Assembly: GCF_029203285.1 (NCBI RefSeq)
Contig: NZ_CP115669.1
Span: forward strand, 2,294,001 to 2,358,000
Direction of reading: 5' to 3'
Source: Pseudomonas sp. PSE14
Lineage (GTDB): Bacteria; Pseudomonadota; Gammaproteobacteria; Pseudomonadales; Pseudomonadaceae
Length of the DNA: 64,000 nt
Shown one piece after another: positions 51,789-60,809 of the stretch. Position numbers and translations under genes: made by a program. Numbering within the stretch: the stretch's first letter is position 1; every line of letters begins with the position of its first letter. A model generated the notes under the pieces. That model did no database searches. It worked only from the letters and a program-made list of their open reading frames with translations, and was not told the origin of the DNA.

Positions 51789-53186
51789 TTAAAGAGAGAG
51801 GGCCGGAGTCGCTCCAGTGGCGGATTGCGCGCGGAAGCTCGCGCCGACATGCCGCGCGGGCAGTCGGGCGCGGCCGGCGCCGAAGAGTTTTTCCCGCAGG
51901 GTGCCGTCCGCGTAGGCGGTCTTGTAGGCGCCACGGCTTTGCAGTTCGGGCACCACGAGGTCGATGAAGTCGGCGTAGCTTTCCGGCTCCACGGTGCGGG
52001 TCAGGTTGAACCCGTCCAGGCCCGCCTCGTTGATCCAACCCAGCAGCTCATCGGCCACCTGCACCGGGTCGCCCACCAGCGTGGTGTAGCGTCCGCCGAG
52101 GGCGAGCTGCTCCAGCAGCTGGCGCACGGTGGCGTCGGTGCGGGCGACGGTCAGGGCCTTGGTGGCGGACTCGATGGCGTTGGTCTTCTCGTAGCGGATC
52201 GGCTCGTCCAGCGCATAGCGCGAGAAGTCGATGCCGGTGGTGCTGGCGAAGTGCGCAAGACCCGCCTGGGCGCTGGCGAAGCGGCGGTATTCGGCGAGCT
52301 TGTCGCGGGCCTCGGCCTCGGTCGGCGCGACGATGACGTTGATGCCCATGAACACCTTGATGTCGTCCGGGCGGCGGCCGGCGTCGACCGCCGCCTGGCG
52401 GATGCGATCCACCAGCACGCGGGTGGCTTCGCGGGTCTGCGCCGAGACGAAGACGCACTCGGCGTGGCGGGCGGCAAAGGCCAGCCCGCGATTGGATGCA
52501 CCGGCCTGGAACAGCAACGGCGTGCGCTGTGGCGATGGCTGGCTGAGGTGGTAACCCTCGACATCGAAGAACTCGCCGTGGTGCCGCACCTTGTGCACCT
52601 TGCCTGGCTGCGCGTAGACGCGGCGCTGGCGGTCGGCGAGCACCGCGTCGTCTTCCCAGCTGCCTTCCCAGAGCTTGTAGAGCACTTCCAGGTATTCATC
52701 GGCGCGGTCGTAGCGGCGGTCGTGGTCGATCTGCCGCTCCTGGCCCATGGCGCGGGCGGTGCTTTCCAGGTAGCCGGTGACGATGTTCCAGCCGACGCGG
52801 CCGTCGCTCAGGTGATCCAGCGTGGAGAGCCGGCGGGCGAACGGGTAGGGCGCCTCGTAGGTGAGGTTGGCGGTGACGCCGAAGCCCAGGTGCCGGGTGG
52901 AGCCAGCCATGGCCGAGACCAGCATCAGCGGATCGTTCACCGGCAGTTGGATGGCCTCCTTGGCGGTGAGCTCGATGCCGTTCTGGTAGACGTCGTAGAC
53001 GCCGAGGATGTCGGCGAGGAACAGGCCGTCGAACAGGCCCTTTTCCAGCAGGCGAGCGAGGTCGGTCCAGTGGCTGAGCTTGTTGAAGTCCGTCGAGCGG
53101 TCGCGCGGGTGGGTCCACAGGCCGTGGTTGATGTGGCCGACGCAATTCATGCTGAAGGCGTTGAGGAGAATCTGCTTCTGGCTCAT
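51789..53186 (-). CDS. NtaA/DmoA-family FMN-dependent monooxygenase (A)
   Basis: A 465-residue luciferase-like (bacterial luciferase family) monooxygenase of the NtaA/SnaA/DszA/DmoA group. Hallmarks are NAFSMNCVGHINHGLW, FDGLFLADILGVYDVY, GRVGWNIVTGYLEST and SPQRTPLLFQAGAS. These enzymes use FMNH2 from a partner reductase to cleave C-S, C-N or sulfone compounds. No reductase is adjacent. AAGGA precedes the ATG. Paralogous to the enzyme at 57605-58978. Confidence 0.92.
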   Translation of the reverse strand: MSQKQILLNAFSMNCVGHINHGLWTHPRDRSTDFNKLSHWTDLARLLEKGLFDGLFLADILGVYDVYQNGIELTAKEAIQLPVNDPLMLVSAMAGSTRHLGFGVTANLTYEAPYPFARRLSTLDHLSDGRVGWNIVTGYLESTARAMGQERQIDHDRRYDRADEYLEVLYKLWEGSWEDDAVLADRQRRVYAQPGKVHKVRHHGEFFDVEGYHLSQPSPQRTPLLFQAGASNRGLAFAARHAECVFVSAQTREATRVLVDRIRQAAVDAGRRPDDIKVFMGINVIVAPTEAEARDKLAEYRRFASAQAGLAHFASTTGIDFSRYALDEPIRYEKTNAIESATKALTVARTDATVRQLLEQLALGGRYTTLVGDPVQVADELLGWINEAGLDGFNLTRTVEPESYADFIDLVVPELQSRGAYKTAYADGTLREKLFGAGRARLPARHVGASFRAQSATGATPALSL

Positions 53187-53212
53187 GGGAAATCCTTGCT
53201 GGCAAATGCCCT

Positions 53213-53277
53213 GTAGGAGCGAGCTTGCTCGCGAACCGATTGGCGCTTGGGCTGTTCGCGAGCGAGCTCGCTCCTAC
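53213..53277. repeat. Inverted REP pair
   Basis: GTAGGAGCGAGCTTGCTCGC and inverted GCGAGCGAGCTCGCTCCTAC with about 25 bases between, separating the monooxygenase gene from the SfnB-type genes upstream. Confidence 0.88.
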
Positions 53278-53337
53278 GAAGAGCCGGCACGGTGCGGGGC
53301 AGAGCACTCCTACGACAAGCGTGTTCGGTACGAAGCA

Positions 53338-54555
53338 TCAGATCGTCCCCCGACGCGGCGGCAGCTTGCCGTTGAGGTAGTAGTTGCCCACCGCGAAGTA
53401 CTTCCAGCGCGCCGGGTCGTGCAGGGTGTGCACGCGGGCATTGCGCCAGTGGCGGTCCAGGCCCAGCTCGGCGAGGCTGGCGCGGCTGCCGCCCAGTTCG
53501 ATCAGCTTGCTGCCGGCCAGCAGCGAGACCTCGGTGGTGATCGCCCGCGCCTCGGCCACGGCGATGGACGCAGCGGCAACGCTTTCGGCCGTCGGCTCGG
53601 CAGTGGCGGCATCGAGCACGCGGCCCGAGCGATCCAGCAGTGCTTCGGCGGCGTGCAGGCGGATCGCCAGGCGGCCGACTTCGTTGATAGCCAGCGGATC
53701 GTCGCTGGCCTTGTCCACGCCCGAATCGATCCATGGCCGCGCCTTCTCGCGCAGGAACACCAGCGCGTCCTCGTAGGCGCCACGGGCGATACCGACGTCG
53801 ATGGCGGCGTGGAGAATCTGCGCGAAGGGGCCGACCGTGGTGGGGCGCTCAAAGGCGCTCTGGAACGGCACGACATCGTCCTCATCGACCGGCGCGCCGT
53901 CGAACACCACGCTGCCGCTGCCGGTGGTGCGTTGGCCGAAACCGGACCAGTCATCGATCACTTCCACGCCCTGGGCATCGTGGGCGATGAAGGCGAGCTG
54001 CTGCACGCCATCGTCATCGATCACCAGGGTCGGAATGCGCTGCGCGTAGAGCGCACCAGTGCAATAGAACTTGCGGCCGTGAATACGCAGGCGGCCGTCC
54101 TCGCGCGTGAGCCGGGTGGTGCGGTCGTGGGCGGTGCGCGTGCCGATTTCCGCCAGGGCGTTGCCGAAGCGCACGCCGGCCAGCACTTCGGCGAACAGGC
54201 GGGCCTTTTGCGCTTCGCTGCCGTTCACCCGCAGCAGTTCGACGGCGTAGAAATGGTTCTGCGGAATCTGCCCCAGCGAGCCATCGGCGGCGGAGATGAT
54301 GGCGATCACGCGGGCCACCGTGACGCGGGAAACGCCCGCGCCGCCATGTTCGCGCGGCACGCTGATGCCCCAAAGGCCGGAGCGGCTGAAACGCTCCAGT
54401 TCGTCCCACGGCAGGCGCCGTTCACGGTCGCGGGCGATGGCGCCTTCGCGGAAGTCGGCGGCCAGGGCGCGGGCGACTTCCAGGGCTTCGTCGTCGCTGC
54501 GGATGATGTGGACGGGGTTGGCCAGCTCTGGGTTAGTGAAAACGAGGCTGTTCAT
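53338..54555 (-). CDS. SfnB-family acyl-CoA-dehydrogenase-like sulfur acquisition oxidoreductase (A2)
   Basis: A 405-residue flavoprotein of the SfnB group, related to acyl-CoA dehydrogenases. Conserved parts are RRLPWDELERFSRSGLWGIS, SLGQIPQNHF, DDWSGFGQRTTGSGSVVFDG and the C-terminal RHWRNARVHTLHDPARWKY. SfnB is induced in sulfur starvation and acts in dimethylsulfone use. GAGGAG lies before the ATG. It follows the paralogue at 54565 by 9 bases. Confidence 0.92.
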   Translation of the reverse strand: MNSLVFTNPELANPVHIIRSDDEALEVARALAADFREGAIARDRERRLPWDELERFSRSGLWGISVPREHGGAGVSRVTVARVIAIISAADGSLGQIPQNHFYAVELLRVNGSEAQKARLFAEVLAGVRFGNALAEIGTRTAHDRTTRLTREDGRLRIHGRKFYCTGALYAQRIPTLVIDDDGVQQLAFIAHDAQGVEVIDDWSGFGQRTTGSGSVVFDGAPVDEDDVVPFQSAFERPTTVGPFAQILHAAIDVGIARGAYEDALVFLREKARPWIDSGVDKASDDPLAINEVGRLAIRLHAAEALLDRSGRVLDAATAEPTAESVAAASIAVAEARAITTEVSLLAGSKLIELGGSRASLAELGLDRHWRNARVHTLHDPARWKYFAVGNYYLNGKLPPRRGTI

Positions 54556-54564
54556 CGGCGCTCC

Positions 54565-55800
54565 TCAGATCCAGGAATGACGCGCCGGGCGGGCGCCGTT
54601 TAGGTGGTAGGCGCCGACCGCCTGGACCTTCCAGCGCACCGGGTCGTGCAGGGTGTGCACGCGGGCGTTGCGCCAGTGGCGGTCGAGGTTGAATTCGGCG
54701 AGGGTGGCGCGACTGCCGGCCAGCTCGAAGAGCTTCTCGCTGGCGGCCAGGCTGATCTCGGTGGTCAGCACCTTGGCTTCGGCCACCGCGATGGACGCGC
54801 GGGCGGCGGACTCGTCGTCGATGGGGCGTGCGCTGACTTCGTCGAGCACATGGCCGGCGCGCTCCAGCAGGGCTTCGGCGGCATGCAGTTCGACCTGCAG
54901 GCGGCCGATTTCGAAGAGGGTGAAATGTTCTTCGCTGGCGTTCTCGACGTTCGCGTCGATGAAGGGCCGGGTGCGCGTGCGGATGAAGTCGATGGCATCT
55001 TCCAGGGCGTTCGCCGCGATGCCGGCGTCGATGGCGGCCTGGATCAGCTGGGACACCGCGCCCTGGATGTTGGGCACGTCGGCCAGACGGCCGTTGTGGA
55101 TCACCAGCGAGCCGGCGATGGGAACATTGTCCAGCAGCACGGTCCCGCTGGCGGTGGTGCGCTGGCCGAATCCGGACCAGTCGTCGACGATGCGCAGGCC
55201 TTCCACGCCGCGCTCGACGAAACCCATCACCGCACGGCCTTGCTCGTCGATGGCCTTCACGGCGACCCAGTGGGCGAACAGGGCGCCGGTGGAATAGAAC
55301 TTCTCGCCGCTGACGCGGAAGTGTTCGCCGTTGCGAACCAGACGTGCCTTGAGTTCGAGGGTGTTGCGGGTGTTGCGTTCGGGGCCGGCATTGCCGATGC
55401 GCCGACCGCTGAGCACACCGCCGAACAGCACGCGCTTCTGTGCCTCGCTGGCGACGTTGTCGATGACGTTGAGCAGGCCGAACTGGTTCTGCGGAATCTG
55501 CCCCAGCGCCGGGTCGGCGGCGCAGATCACGCGGAATACCTCGGCCACGGTGGCGTAGGAAACCTGCGCGCCGCCGTACTCGCGGGGAATGCTGATGCCG
55601 CCCAGGCCGAGGGCGGTGAAATGCTCCAGCTCGCGCCAGGGCAGCGCGCGCTCGCGGTCGCGGGCAGCGGCGCCGGGTTTCGCCAGGCGGGCCACTTCGT
55701 GGGCGGCGTCGAGTGCCTGGGCATCGTTCTCGATACGGCGCGCCGGGAGTAGCCGGGGCGCCTGGTCACGAAGGTCCTTGGGTGCGGATTCGTTGGTCAT
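54565..55800 (-). CDS. SfnB-family sulfur acquisition oxidoreductase (A1)
   Basis: A 411-residue SfnB-type flavoprotein: ALPWRELEHFTALGLGGISI, LGQIPQNQF, DDWSGFGQRTTASGTVLLDN, RHWRNARVHTLHDPVRWK. Paralogue of the adjacent gene and of 58988-60211, clearly diverged rather than recently copied. AGGAAA precedes the ATG. Three such enzymes in one island suggest different organosulfur substrates. Confidence 0.92.
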   Translation of the reverse strand: MTNESAPKDLRDQAPRLLPARRIENDAQALDAAHEVARLAKPGAAARDRERALPWRELEHFTALGLGGISIPREYGGAQVSYATVAEVFRVICAADPALGQIPQNQFGLLNVIDNVASEAQKRVLFGGVLSGRRIGNAGPERNTRNTLELKARLVRNGEHFRVSGEKFYSTGALFAHWVAVKAIDEQGRAVMGFVERGVEGLRIVDDWSGFGQRTTASGTVLLDNVPIAGSLVIHNGRLADVPNIQGAVSQLIQAAIDAGIAANALEDAIDFIRTRTRPFIDANVENASEEHFTLFEIGRLQVELHAAEALLERAGHVLDEVSARPIDDESAARASIAVAEAKVLTTEISLAASEKLFELAGSRATLAEFNLDRHWRNARVHTLHDPVRWKVQAVGAYHLNGARPARHSWI

Positions 55801-55833
55801 GCGGTTTCCTGTGGTTATCGCTGTTCGGGAGAC

Positions 55834-55998
55834 TCCCTCTCCCCAACCCTCTCCCTGAAGGGAGAGGGGGCCGTTCGGAGTGCGTTGCCAGCTCGGATTC
55901 AGCCGGCCAGGCGCGTGGTGCAGTTGCAGGTGCTAGCAGAGATCACAGGCGGCTCAGATAGCTCCCTCTCCCTTCAGGGAGAGGGCGGGGGGAGAGGG
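55834..55998. repeat. CCCTCTCCC-type paired palindrome, divergent copy
   Basis: Two palindromes (CTCTCCCTGAAGGGAGAG and CTCTCCCTTCAGGGAGAG) about 110 bases apart, bounded by CCCTCTCCCC and GGGGAGAGGG. Structurally it matches the elements at 26756 and 60873, but the interior is unrelated. It sits in the 225-bp gap within the sulfur island. Confidence 0.65.
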
Positions 55999-56025
55999 TG
56001 CTTCGCCCCCGCGCCCGATCTCGCA

Positions 56026-56796
56026 TCAGAACGCTGGCGCGATCTCGCCCTTGTAGCGGGTCAGGATGAACTGGCGGACCTCCGGCGAATTCAGCACCTT
56101 GGCCAGCTTCTGGATGCCCGGGTCCTGGATGTTGTCGGGGCGTGCGACGAGGAACTCGGCATACAGGTCCTTGCCTTTCTCCACGATCAGCGCGCTCTTG
56201 GTGTCGATGCCGGCTTCCAGCGCGTAGTTGGCGAAGATGAAGGCCAGGTCCACCTGCTTCACCGCGCGGGCCAGCAGGGCGCCTTCCAGCTCACGGATCT
56301 TCAGGTGCTTGGGGTTATCGGTGATGTCGCGCTCGGTGGACTGCGGATTGCTCGGGTCCTTGAGCTTGATCAGGCCGCTCTCGGCCAGCAGCACCAGAGC
56401 GCGGCCGGTGTTCACCGGGTCGTTGGGGATGGCCACGCTGGCGCCATCGGGCAGCTCGGCGAGGGACTTGTACTTGGTGGAGTAGGCGCCGAAGGGCTCG
56501 ATGTGGATGCCCACCACCGGCACCAGGTCGGTGTGGCGGGTCTTGTTGAAGTCATCGAGGAACGGACGGTACTGGTAGTAGTTGGCGTCGAGGTTCTTCT
56601 GCGCGAGTTGCAGGTTGGGCTGGATGAAGTCGGTGAAGACCTTGATGTCCAGGTCGACGCCTTCCTTGGCCAGTTCCGGTTTGACGAATTCGAGGATCTC
56701 GGCGTGGGGCACCGGGGTGGCGCCGACCACGAGTTTTTCCCCCGCCTGGGCGGAGAAGGCGACGACGGCCGCCAGGATGGCGATGGCCTTTTTCAT
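56026..56796 (-). CDS. MetQ/NlpA-family substrate-binding protein (B)
   Basis: A 256-residue periplasmic protein with a signal peptide (MKKAIAILAAVVAFSAQAGE) and no lipobox. Family blocks are VVGATPVPHAEILEFVKPEL and KVFTDFIQPNLQLAQKNLDA. It is only distantly similar to the binding protein at 50967, so ligands should differ. Same strand as the permease at 56940, separated by about 140 bases with no gene. Confidence 0.92.
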   Translation of the reverse strand: MKKAIAILAAVVAFSAQAGEKLVVGATPVPHAEILEFVKPELAKEGVDLDIKVFTDFIQPNLQLAQKNLDANYYQYRPFLDDFNKTRHTDLVPVVGIHIEPFGAYSTKYKSLAELPDGASVAIPNDPVNTGRALVLLAESGLIKLKDPSNPQSTERDITDNPKHLKIRELEGALLARAVKQVDLAFIFANYALEAGIDTKSALIVEKGKDLYAEFLVARPDNIQDPGIQKLAKVLNSPEVRQFILTRYKGEIAPAF

Positions 56797-56939
56797 GGGT
56801 GTTGCTCCGTGGCTAGTTTAGAAAGTTGCAGTAGTGGGTGGGCCGTCGTGGGGTGGACGTGGGGCCTTGTTGGCAGCGGGGCCGGCTGCCGGCGGCTGGA
56901 TCGCAAGTGCCGCTCCCGGGCGGGGAGTGGGCGGGGAAT

Positions 56940-57605
56940 TCAGCGCCGCGTGTAGCGCGCGACGAGGCGGTCGCCGCTCATCTGCAGCGCCTGCACCAGC
57001 AGGATCAGCAGGGCGACGGTGATGATCATCACGTCGGTCTGGAAGCGCTGGTAACCGAAGCGGATGGCCAGGTCGCCCAGGCCGCCGCCGCCGATCACGC
57101 CGGACATCGCGGTGTAGTCCACCAGCACGATGGCGGTGACCGTCACGGCAGCGATCAGCCCGGTGCGCGCCTCCGGCAGCAGCGTGTGCCAGATGATCTG
57201 CCAGGTGCTGGCGCCCATCGCCTGGGTGGCTTCCACCAGGCCACGGTCGACTTCGCGCAGGGCGGTTTCCACCAGCCGCGCGAAGAACGGCGTGCAGCCC
57301 ACCACCAGCGGCGGGATGGCGCCGGGCACGCCCAGCGAGGTGCCGGTGACCAGCGTGGTGACCGGGATCAGCACGATCAGCAGGATGATGAACGGCAGCG
57401 AGCGCAGCATGTTCACCACCACCGACAGCGCACGGTACAGGCCGGGTTTCTCATGCAGCTGGCGCTTGCCGGTGAGGTAGAGCAGCACGCCCAGCGGCAG
57501 GCCCAGCAGCACGGTAAAGGCCAGCGCGCCGCCGAGCATGGCGAGGGTGTCCAGGCAGGCCTGGCCGAGGTCGTGCCAGTCGAGGTTGCGGAACCAGCCG
57601 TCCAT
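56940..57605 (-). CDS. MetI-like ABC transporter permease (B)
   Basis: A 221-residue permease with the EAA-type loop EATQAMGASTWQIIWHTLLP and GGGLGDLAIRFGYQRFQTDV. Paralogue of the permease at 49144. The ATG at 57605 overlaps the monooxygenase stop (TGATG); a GTG one codon earlier is possible. No ATPase gene accompanies it, so it must use the MetN-like protein at 49781 or one encoded elsewhere. Confidence 0.88.
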   Translation of the reverse strand: MDGWFRNLDWHDLGQACLDTLAMLGGALAFTVLLGLPLGVLLYLTGKRQLHEKPGLYRALSVVVNMLRSLPFIILLIVLIPVTTLVTGTSLGVPGAIPPLVVGCTPFFARLVETALREVDRGLVEATQAMGASTWQIIWHTLLPEARTGLIAAVTVTAIVLVDYTAMSGVIGGGGLGDLAIRFGYQRFQTDVMIITVALLILLVQALQMSGDRLVARYTRR

Positions 57606-58978
57606 CACTGTTTACCCCGGCGAAGCTTCGCCGCACGGTGCGGCGCGCGCAGGCGGTCGCCCTGGCCGAACAGCTTGTGGCGCAGGGTGCCTTGCTCGTA
57701 CTCGCGCTTGAACAGCCCGCGTGCCTGCAACTCGGGCACCAGCAGGTCGACGATGTCGACGAAGGTTTCCGGCGCCACCAGACTGGAGAGGTTGAAGCCG
57801 TCGACGTCGGTTTCCTCGACCCAGGCCTGCAGCTGGTCCGCCACGGTCTGCGGCGAACCCACCAGCAGCGGGCCGTCGCCGCCGAGGGCGCAGTAGTCGG
57901 CGATCTCGGCGGCGGTCCACTGGCGCTGCGGGTCGGCGGCGCTGAAGGCGTCCACCGCGGACTGGATGGCGTCACTCTGTACGTGGCGCAACACCTGGTC
58001 TGGTGCGTACTCGCCGAAGTCGATGCCGGTCCAGCCGGAGACCAGCGCCAGGGCGCCTTCGCGGTCGCTGTACTGGCGGTAGTCTTCCAGTTTGGCCAGG
58101 GCCTCCTCGTCGGTGGGCGCGACGATCACGGTGAGCTGGTTCAGCACCAGCACGTCGCCCGGCTGGCGGCCCGCTTCTACGGCGAGGCGGCGCAGGTCGG
58201 CCACCTGGTCGCGGAGGATACGCCTGGTCGGCGCGGCGACGAACACACATTCGGCGTTGCCGGCGGCGAAGGCCTTGCCTCGGCTCGACGCACCGGCCTG
58301 GTACAGCACCGGGGTGCGTTGCGGCGACGGCTGGCTGAGGTGGAAGCCAGGCACTTCGAAGTGCTCGCCCTTGTGTTCGATGGGGTGCACCTTGCGCGGG
58401 TCGGCGTAGACGCCGCTGGCGCGGTCGGCGACCACCGCGTCGTCGTCCCAGCTGGCCTCCCAGAGCTTGTAGCAGACCTCCAGGTATTCCTCGGCCAGGG
58501 CGTAGCGTTGCTGGTGGTTGAGCTGCTGCTTCAGCCCCAGGTTGCGCGCGCCGCTGTTGAGGTAGGAGGTGACGATGTTCCAGCCGGCGCGGCCACGGGT
58601 CAGGTGGTCCAGCGTGGAAATGCGCCGGGCGAAGGGGAACGGGTGCTCGAAGGACACCGAAGCTGTGATGCCAAAACCCAGGTGCTCGGTGGCCGCGGCC
58701 ATGGCCGGAACGATCTGCAGCGGGTCGTTGGCCGGCACCTGCGCGCCGGCGGACAGCGCCGCGTCGGCGTTGCCATGGTAGACGTCATACACGCCCAGCA
58801 CATCGGCGAGAAACAGCCCGTCGATCTTGCCCCTTTCGAGGGTCTTCGCCAGCTCGATCCAGTAGTGGATGTCGGTATAGCGCGCGGCCTGCTGGTCGCG
58901 CGGGTGGCGCCAGAGGCCGGGCGACAGGTGGCCGACGCAGTTCATCGCGAAGGCGTTGAGGCGGATCTGCTTGCTCAT
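57605..58978 (-). CDS. NtaA/DmoA-family FMN-dependent monooxygenase (B)
   Basis: A 457-residue luciferase-like monooxygenase paralogous to 51789-53186: NAFAMNCVGHLSPGLWRHPR, IDGLFLADVLGVYDVY, GRAGWNIVTSYLNSG and SPQRTPVLYQAGASSRG. It should need FMNH2 from a separate reductase. GAGGAGG lies before the ATG. Coupled to the downstream permease by a 1-base overlap, and 9 bases after the SfnB-type gene. Confidence 0.92.
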   Translation of the reverse strand: MSKQIRLNAFAMNCVGHLSPGLWRHPRDQQAARYTDIHYWIELAKTLERGKIDGLFLADVLGVYDVYHGNADAALSAGAQVPANDPLQIVPAMAAATEHLGFGITASVSFEHPFPFARRISTLDHLTRGRAGWNIVTSYLNSGARNLGLKQQLNHQQRYALAEEYLEVCYKLWEASWDDDAVVADRASGVYADPRKVHPIEHKGEHFEVPGFHLSQPSPQRTPVLYQAGASSRGKAFAAGNAECVFVAAPTRRILRDQVADLRRLAVEAGRQPGDVLVLNQLTVIVAPTDEEALAKLEDYRQYSDREGALALVSGWTGIDFGEYAPDQVLRHVQSDAIQSAVDAFSAADPQRQWTAAEIADYCALGGDGPLLVGSPQTVADQLQAWVEETDVDGFNLSSLVAPETFVDIVDLLVPELQARGLFKREYEQGTLRHKLFGQGDRLRAPHRAAKLRRGKQ

Positions 58979-58987
58979 CGCGCCTCC

Positions 58988-60211
58988 TCAGTTCCAGTCG
59001 TGGCGCGGTGGGCGCTTGTCGTTGAGCAGCCAGTTGCCGACCAGGTGGTACTTCCAGCGCACCGGGTCGTGCAGGGTGTGCACGCGGGCGTTGCGCCAGT
59101 GGCGGTCGAAACCGTGGCGGGCGAGGGTGGAACGGGTGCCGCCCAGCTCGAACAGCTTGTTGGTGGCGTCGATGGCGACTTCGGTGGTCAGTACCTTGGC
59201 CTTGGCCACGGCGACCGAGGCGCGAGCGACGTTGTCTTCGTCGGGCGCCGGGCGGGCGGCGTCCATCACCTTGCCGGCGCGTTCCAGCAGGGCGTCGGCG
59301 GCTTCGATGCGGATGCCCAGTTCACCGACCTGGATGATGGTCAGCGGGTCTTCGCTGGCCTTTTCCACGCCGGCGTCGATCCACGGGCGCGCCTGCTCAC
59401 GGACGAAGGCAATGGTGTCGCGCAGTGCCGCGCGGGCGATGCCGGCGTCGATGGCGGCGGTGGTGATCTGGGCGAACGGGCCGGCCAGGGTCGGCACGTC
59501 ATAGGAGCGGTGGGTCGGGAAGACATTGAACGCCGGCACGCGCAGGCCTTCCACCAGCACGGTACCGCTGGAGGTGGTGCGCTGGCCGATGCTGGCCCAG
59601 TCGTCGACGATGACAAGGCCCGGCGTGCCGCGCGGGACGAAGGCGAGCTGGGCGTTGTTCTGCTCGTCGAGGCCCAGCACGCCGATCCAGTGGGCGTACA
59701 GCGAACCGGTGCAGTAGCCCTTGCGGCCGTCGATCACCACGCTGTCGCCCTCATGGCGCAGGCGAGTCTGGATGTCCTGGACGTTCTTGCCGCCGGTTTC
59801 CGACAGCGCGTTGGCGAAGCGGTTGCCCTTGAGCGCGAGGTCGAAGAAGAAGCGCTTCTGTTCGTCGCTACCCTGCAGGCGGATGTCTTCCAGCAGGCAG
59901 TAGTGGTTCTGCGGAATCTGCCCCAGCGACGGGTCCGCGGCGGAAACGATGGCGATGACTTCGGCCAGGGTGGCGTAGGACACCTCGGCGCCGCCGAATT
60001 CACGCGGCACGGTGATCCCCCACAGGCCGCTGTTGGAATAGACCTCGACGACTTCCGGTGGGACTTCACGGTTGCGGTCGCGCTCGGCGGCGCCTTCGAG
60101 CAGGAACGCGGCGACCTTGTGGGCGACTGAGAGGGCTTCGGCGTCGGAGCCGATCCGGTGCGCGTTGGGTTCGCGGATGTCGTAGTGGGCGGATACGGGG
60201 AGTTGGGGCAT
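58988..60211 (-). CDS. SfnB-family sulfur acquisition oxidoreductase (B)
   Basis: A 407-residue SfnB-type flavoprotein: SNSGLWGITVPREFGGAEVS, LGQIPQNHYCL, DDWASIGQRTTSSGTVLVEG, RHWRNARVHTLHDPVRWKYH. It is the first gene of the minus-strand island. The ATG at 60211 is the start of recognisable SfnB sequence; further upstream in-frame codons lack support. The region above it is AT-rich and contains inverted CCAAC/GTTGG pairs. Confidence 0.9.
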   Translation of the reverse strand: MPQLPVSAHYDIREPNAHRIGSDAEALSVAHKVAAFLLEGAAERDRNREVPPEVVEVYSNSGLWGITVPREFGGAEVSYATLAEVIAIVSAADPSLGQIPQNHYCLLEDIRLQGSDEQKRFFFDLALKGNRFANALSETGGKNVQDIQTRLRHEGDSVVIDGRKGYCTGSLYAHWIGVLGLDEQNNAQLAFVPRGTPGLVIVDDWASIGQRTTSSGTVLVEGLRVPAFNVFPTHRSYDVPTLAGPFAQITTAAIDAGIARAALRDTIAFVREQARPWIDAGVEKASEDPLTIIQVGELGIRIEAADALLERAGKVMDAARPAPDEDNVARASVAVAKAKVLTTEVAIDATNKLFELGGTRSTLARHGFDRHWRNARVHTLHDPVRWKYHLVGNWLLNDKRPPRHDWN

Positions 60212-60403
60212 GGCAGTACAGCGACCTCGGCAGATGAATCGACCCGGTGTTCGGGTGTGTCTGATGAGGTCATTGCACAAGCTGTGCCGGAAATTAAATT
60301 ACTTATAAATCAATTAGTTGGTGTTTTTGTCCAACAGTTGGAGCGCTGGATGGACAGCAAAGTGTTGGGTGGGTGTTGCTGGGGCAACAGTGCTGGAGCA
60401 GGT
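60212..60403 (-). promoter_or_regulatory. AT-rich upstream region of the sulfur island
   Basis: An AT-rich block (AAATTAAATTACTTATAAAT) stands out against the GC-rich background directly upstream of the first island gene. GTTGG and CCAAC inverted repeats (about 60317-60342) follow. This is the probable promoter; CysB or SfnR control is plausible for such genes but no consensus site can be stated with confidence. Confidence 0.5.
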
Positions 60404-60497
60404 CTAGGAGCGGGCCATGCCCGCGATCGCGAGCATGGCCCGCTCCATTAAGGGAATGGTCGGCGTTGGGCGGTTCGCGAGCAAGCTCGCTCCTACG
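60404..60497. repeat. REP-type hairpins
   Basis: GAGCGGGCCATGCCCGCGAT with inverted ATCGCGAGCATGGCCCGCTC (60409-60446), followed by a REP half-unit GCGAGCAAGCTCGCTCCTAC (60478-60497). They open an 855-bp gap without genes (60212-61066). Confidence 0.75.
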
Positions 60498-60581
60498 AAG
60501 AGCCCATATCTCCGGCTTGGGCTTTGGCTCTGAAGATTTCCAGAGAAATGTCCATGCACTCCGACCGCCCCGTTCAGGAGG

Positions 60582-60690
60582 CCTCGTTGAAGCGGAGTTT
60601 CAGGGGTTGAGCGGCATGGATGCCGCGAGAGCTGCGATGGGCCAGGGATGGCTCTTCGCGGCGCGCCCCTGAAACTTTGCTTCAACGAGG
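60582..60690. repeat. 109-bp long inverted repeat
   Basis: Arms of 25 bases (CCTCGTTGAAGCGGAGTTTC-AGGGG and its inverted partner) match at 22 positions, with a 3-base central mismatch, around a loop of about 59 bases. The following about 110 bases (FFAPSEKP-like frame, ending in CGAAACAAAA) belong to a dispersed Pseudomonas intergenic repeat. No gene is supported. Confidence 0.65.
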
Positions 60691-60809
60691 GTATTTTTCG
60701 CCCCAAGCGAAAAACCGGATGTCCGGGGCAAGACCTTTGCCTCCTTTGGGGCGTTTGCCAAAGGAGGTCGCCCGAGGGGGCGAAACAAAATCTCTCAGTG
60801 CACGCCGAA

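Noticed and set aside
57638..60130. Very long open frame (about 830 codons) on the plus strand opposite the sulfur genes
   Set aside because: It is antisense to genes with clear family motifs and has no ribosome site or known domain. High GC content with few stop codons opens antisense frames throughout the window (others at 19617-21839, 27565-29781, 34309-36096, 50778-53216).
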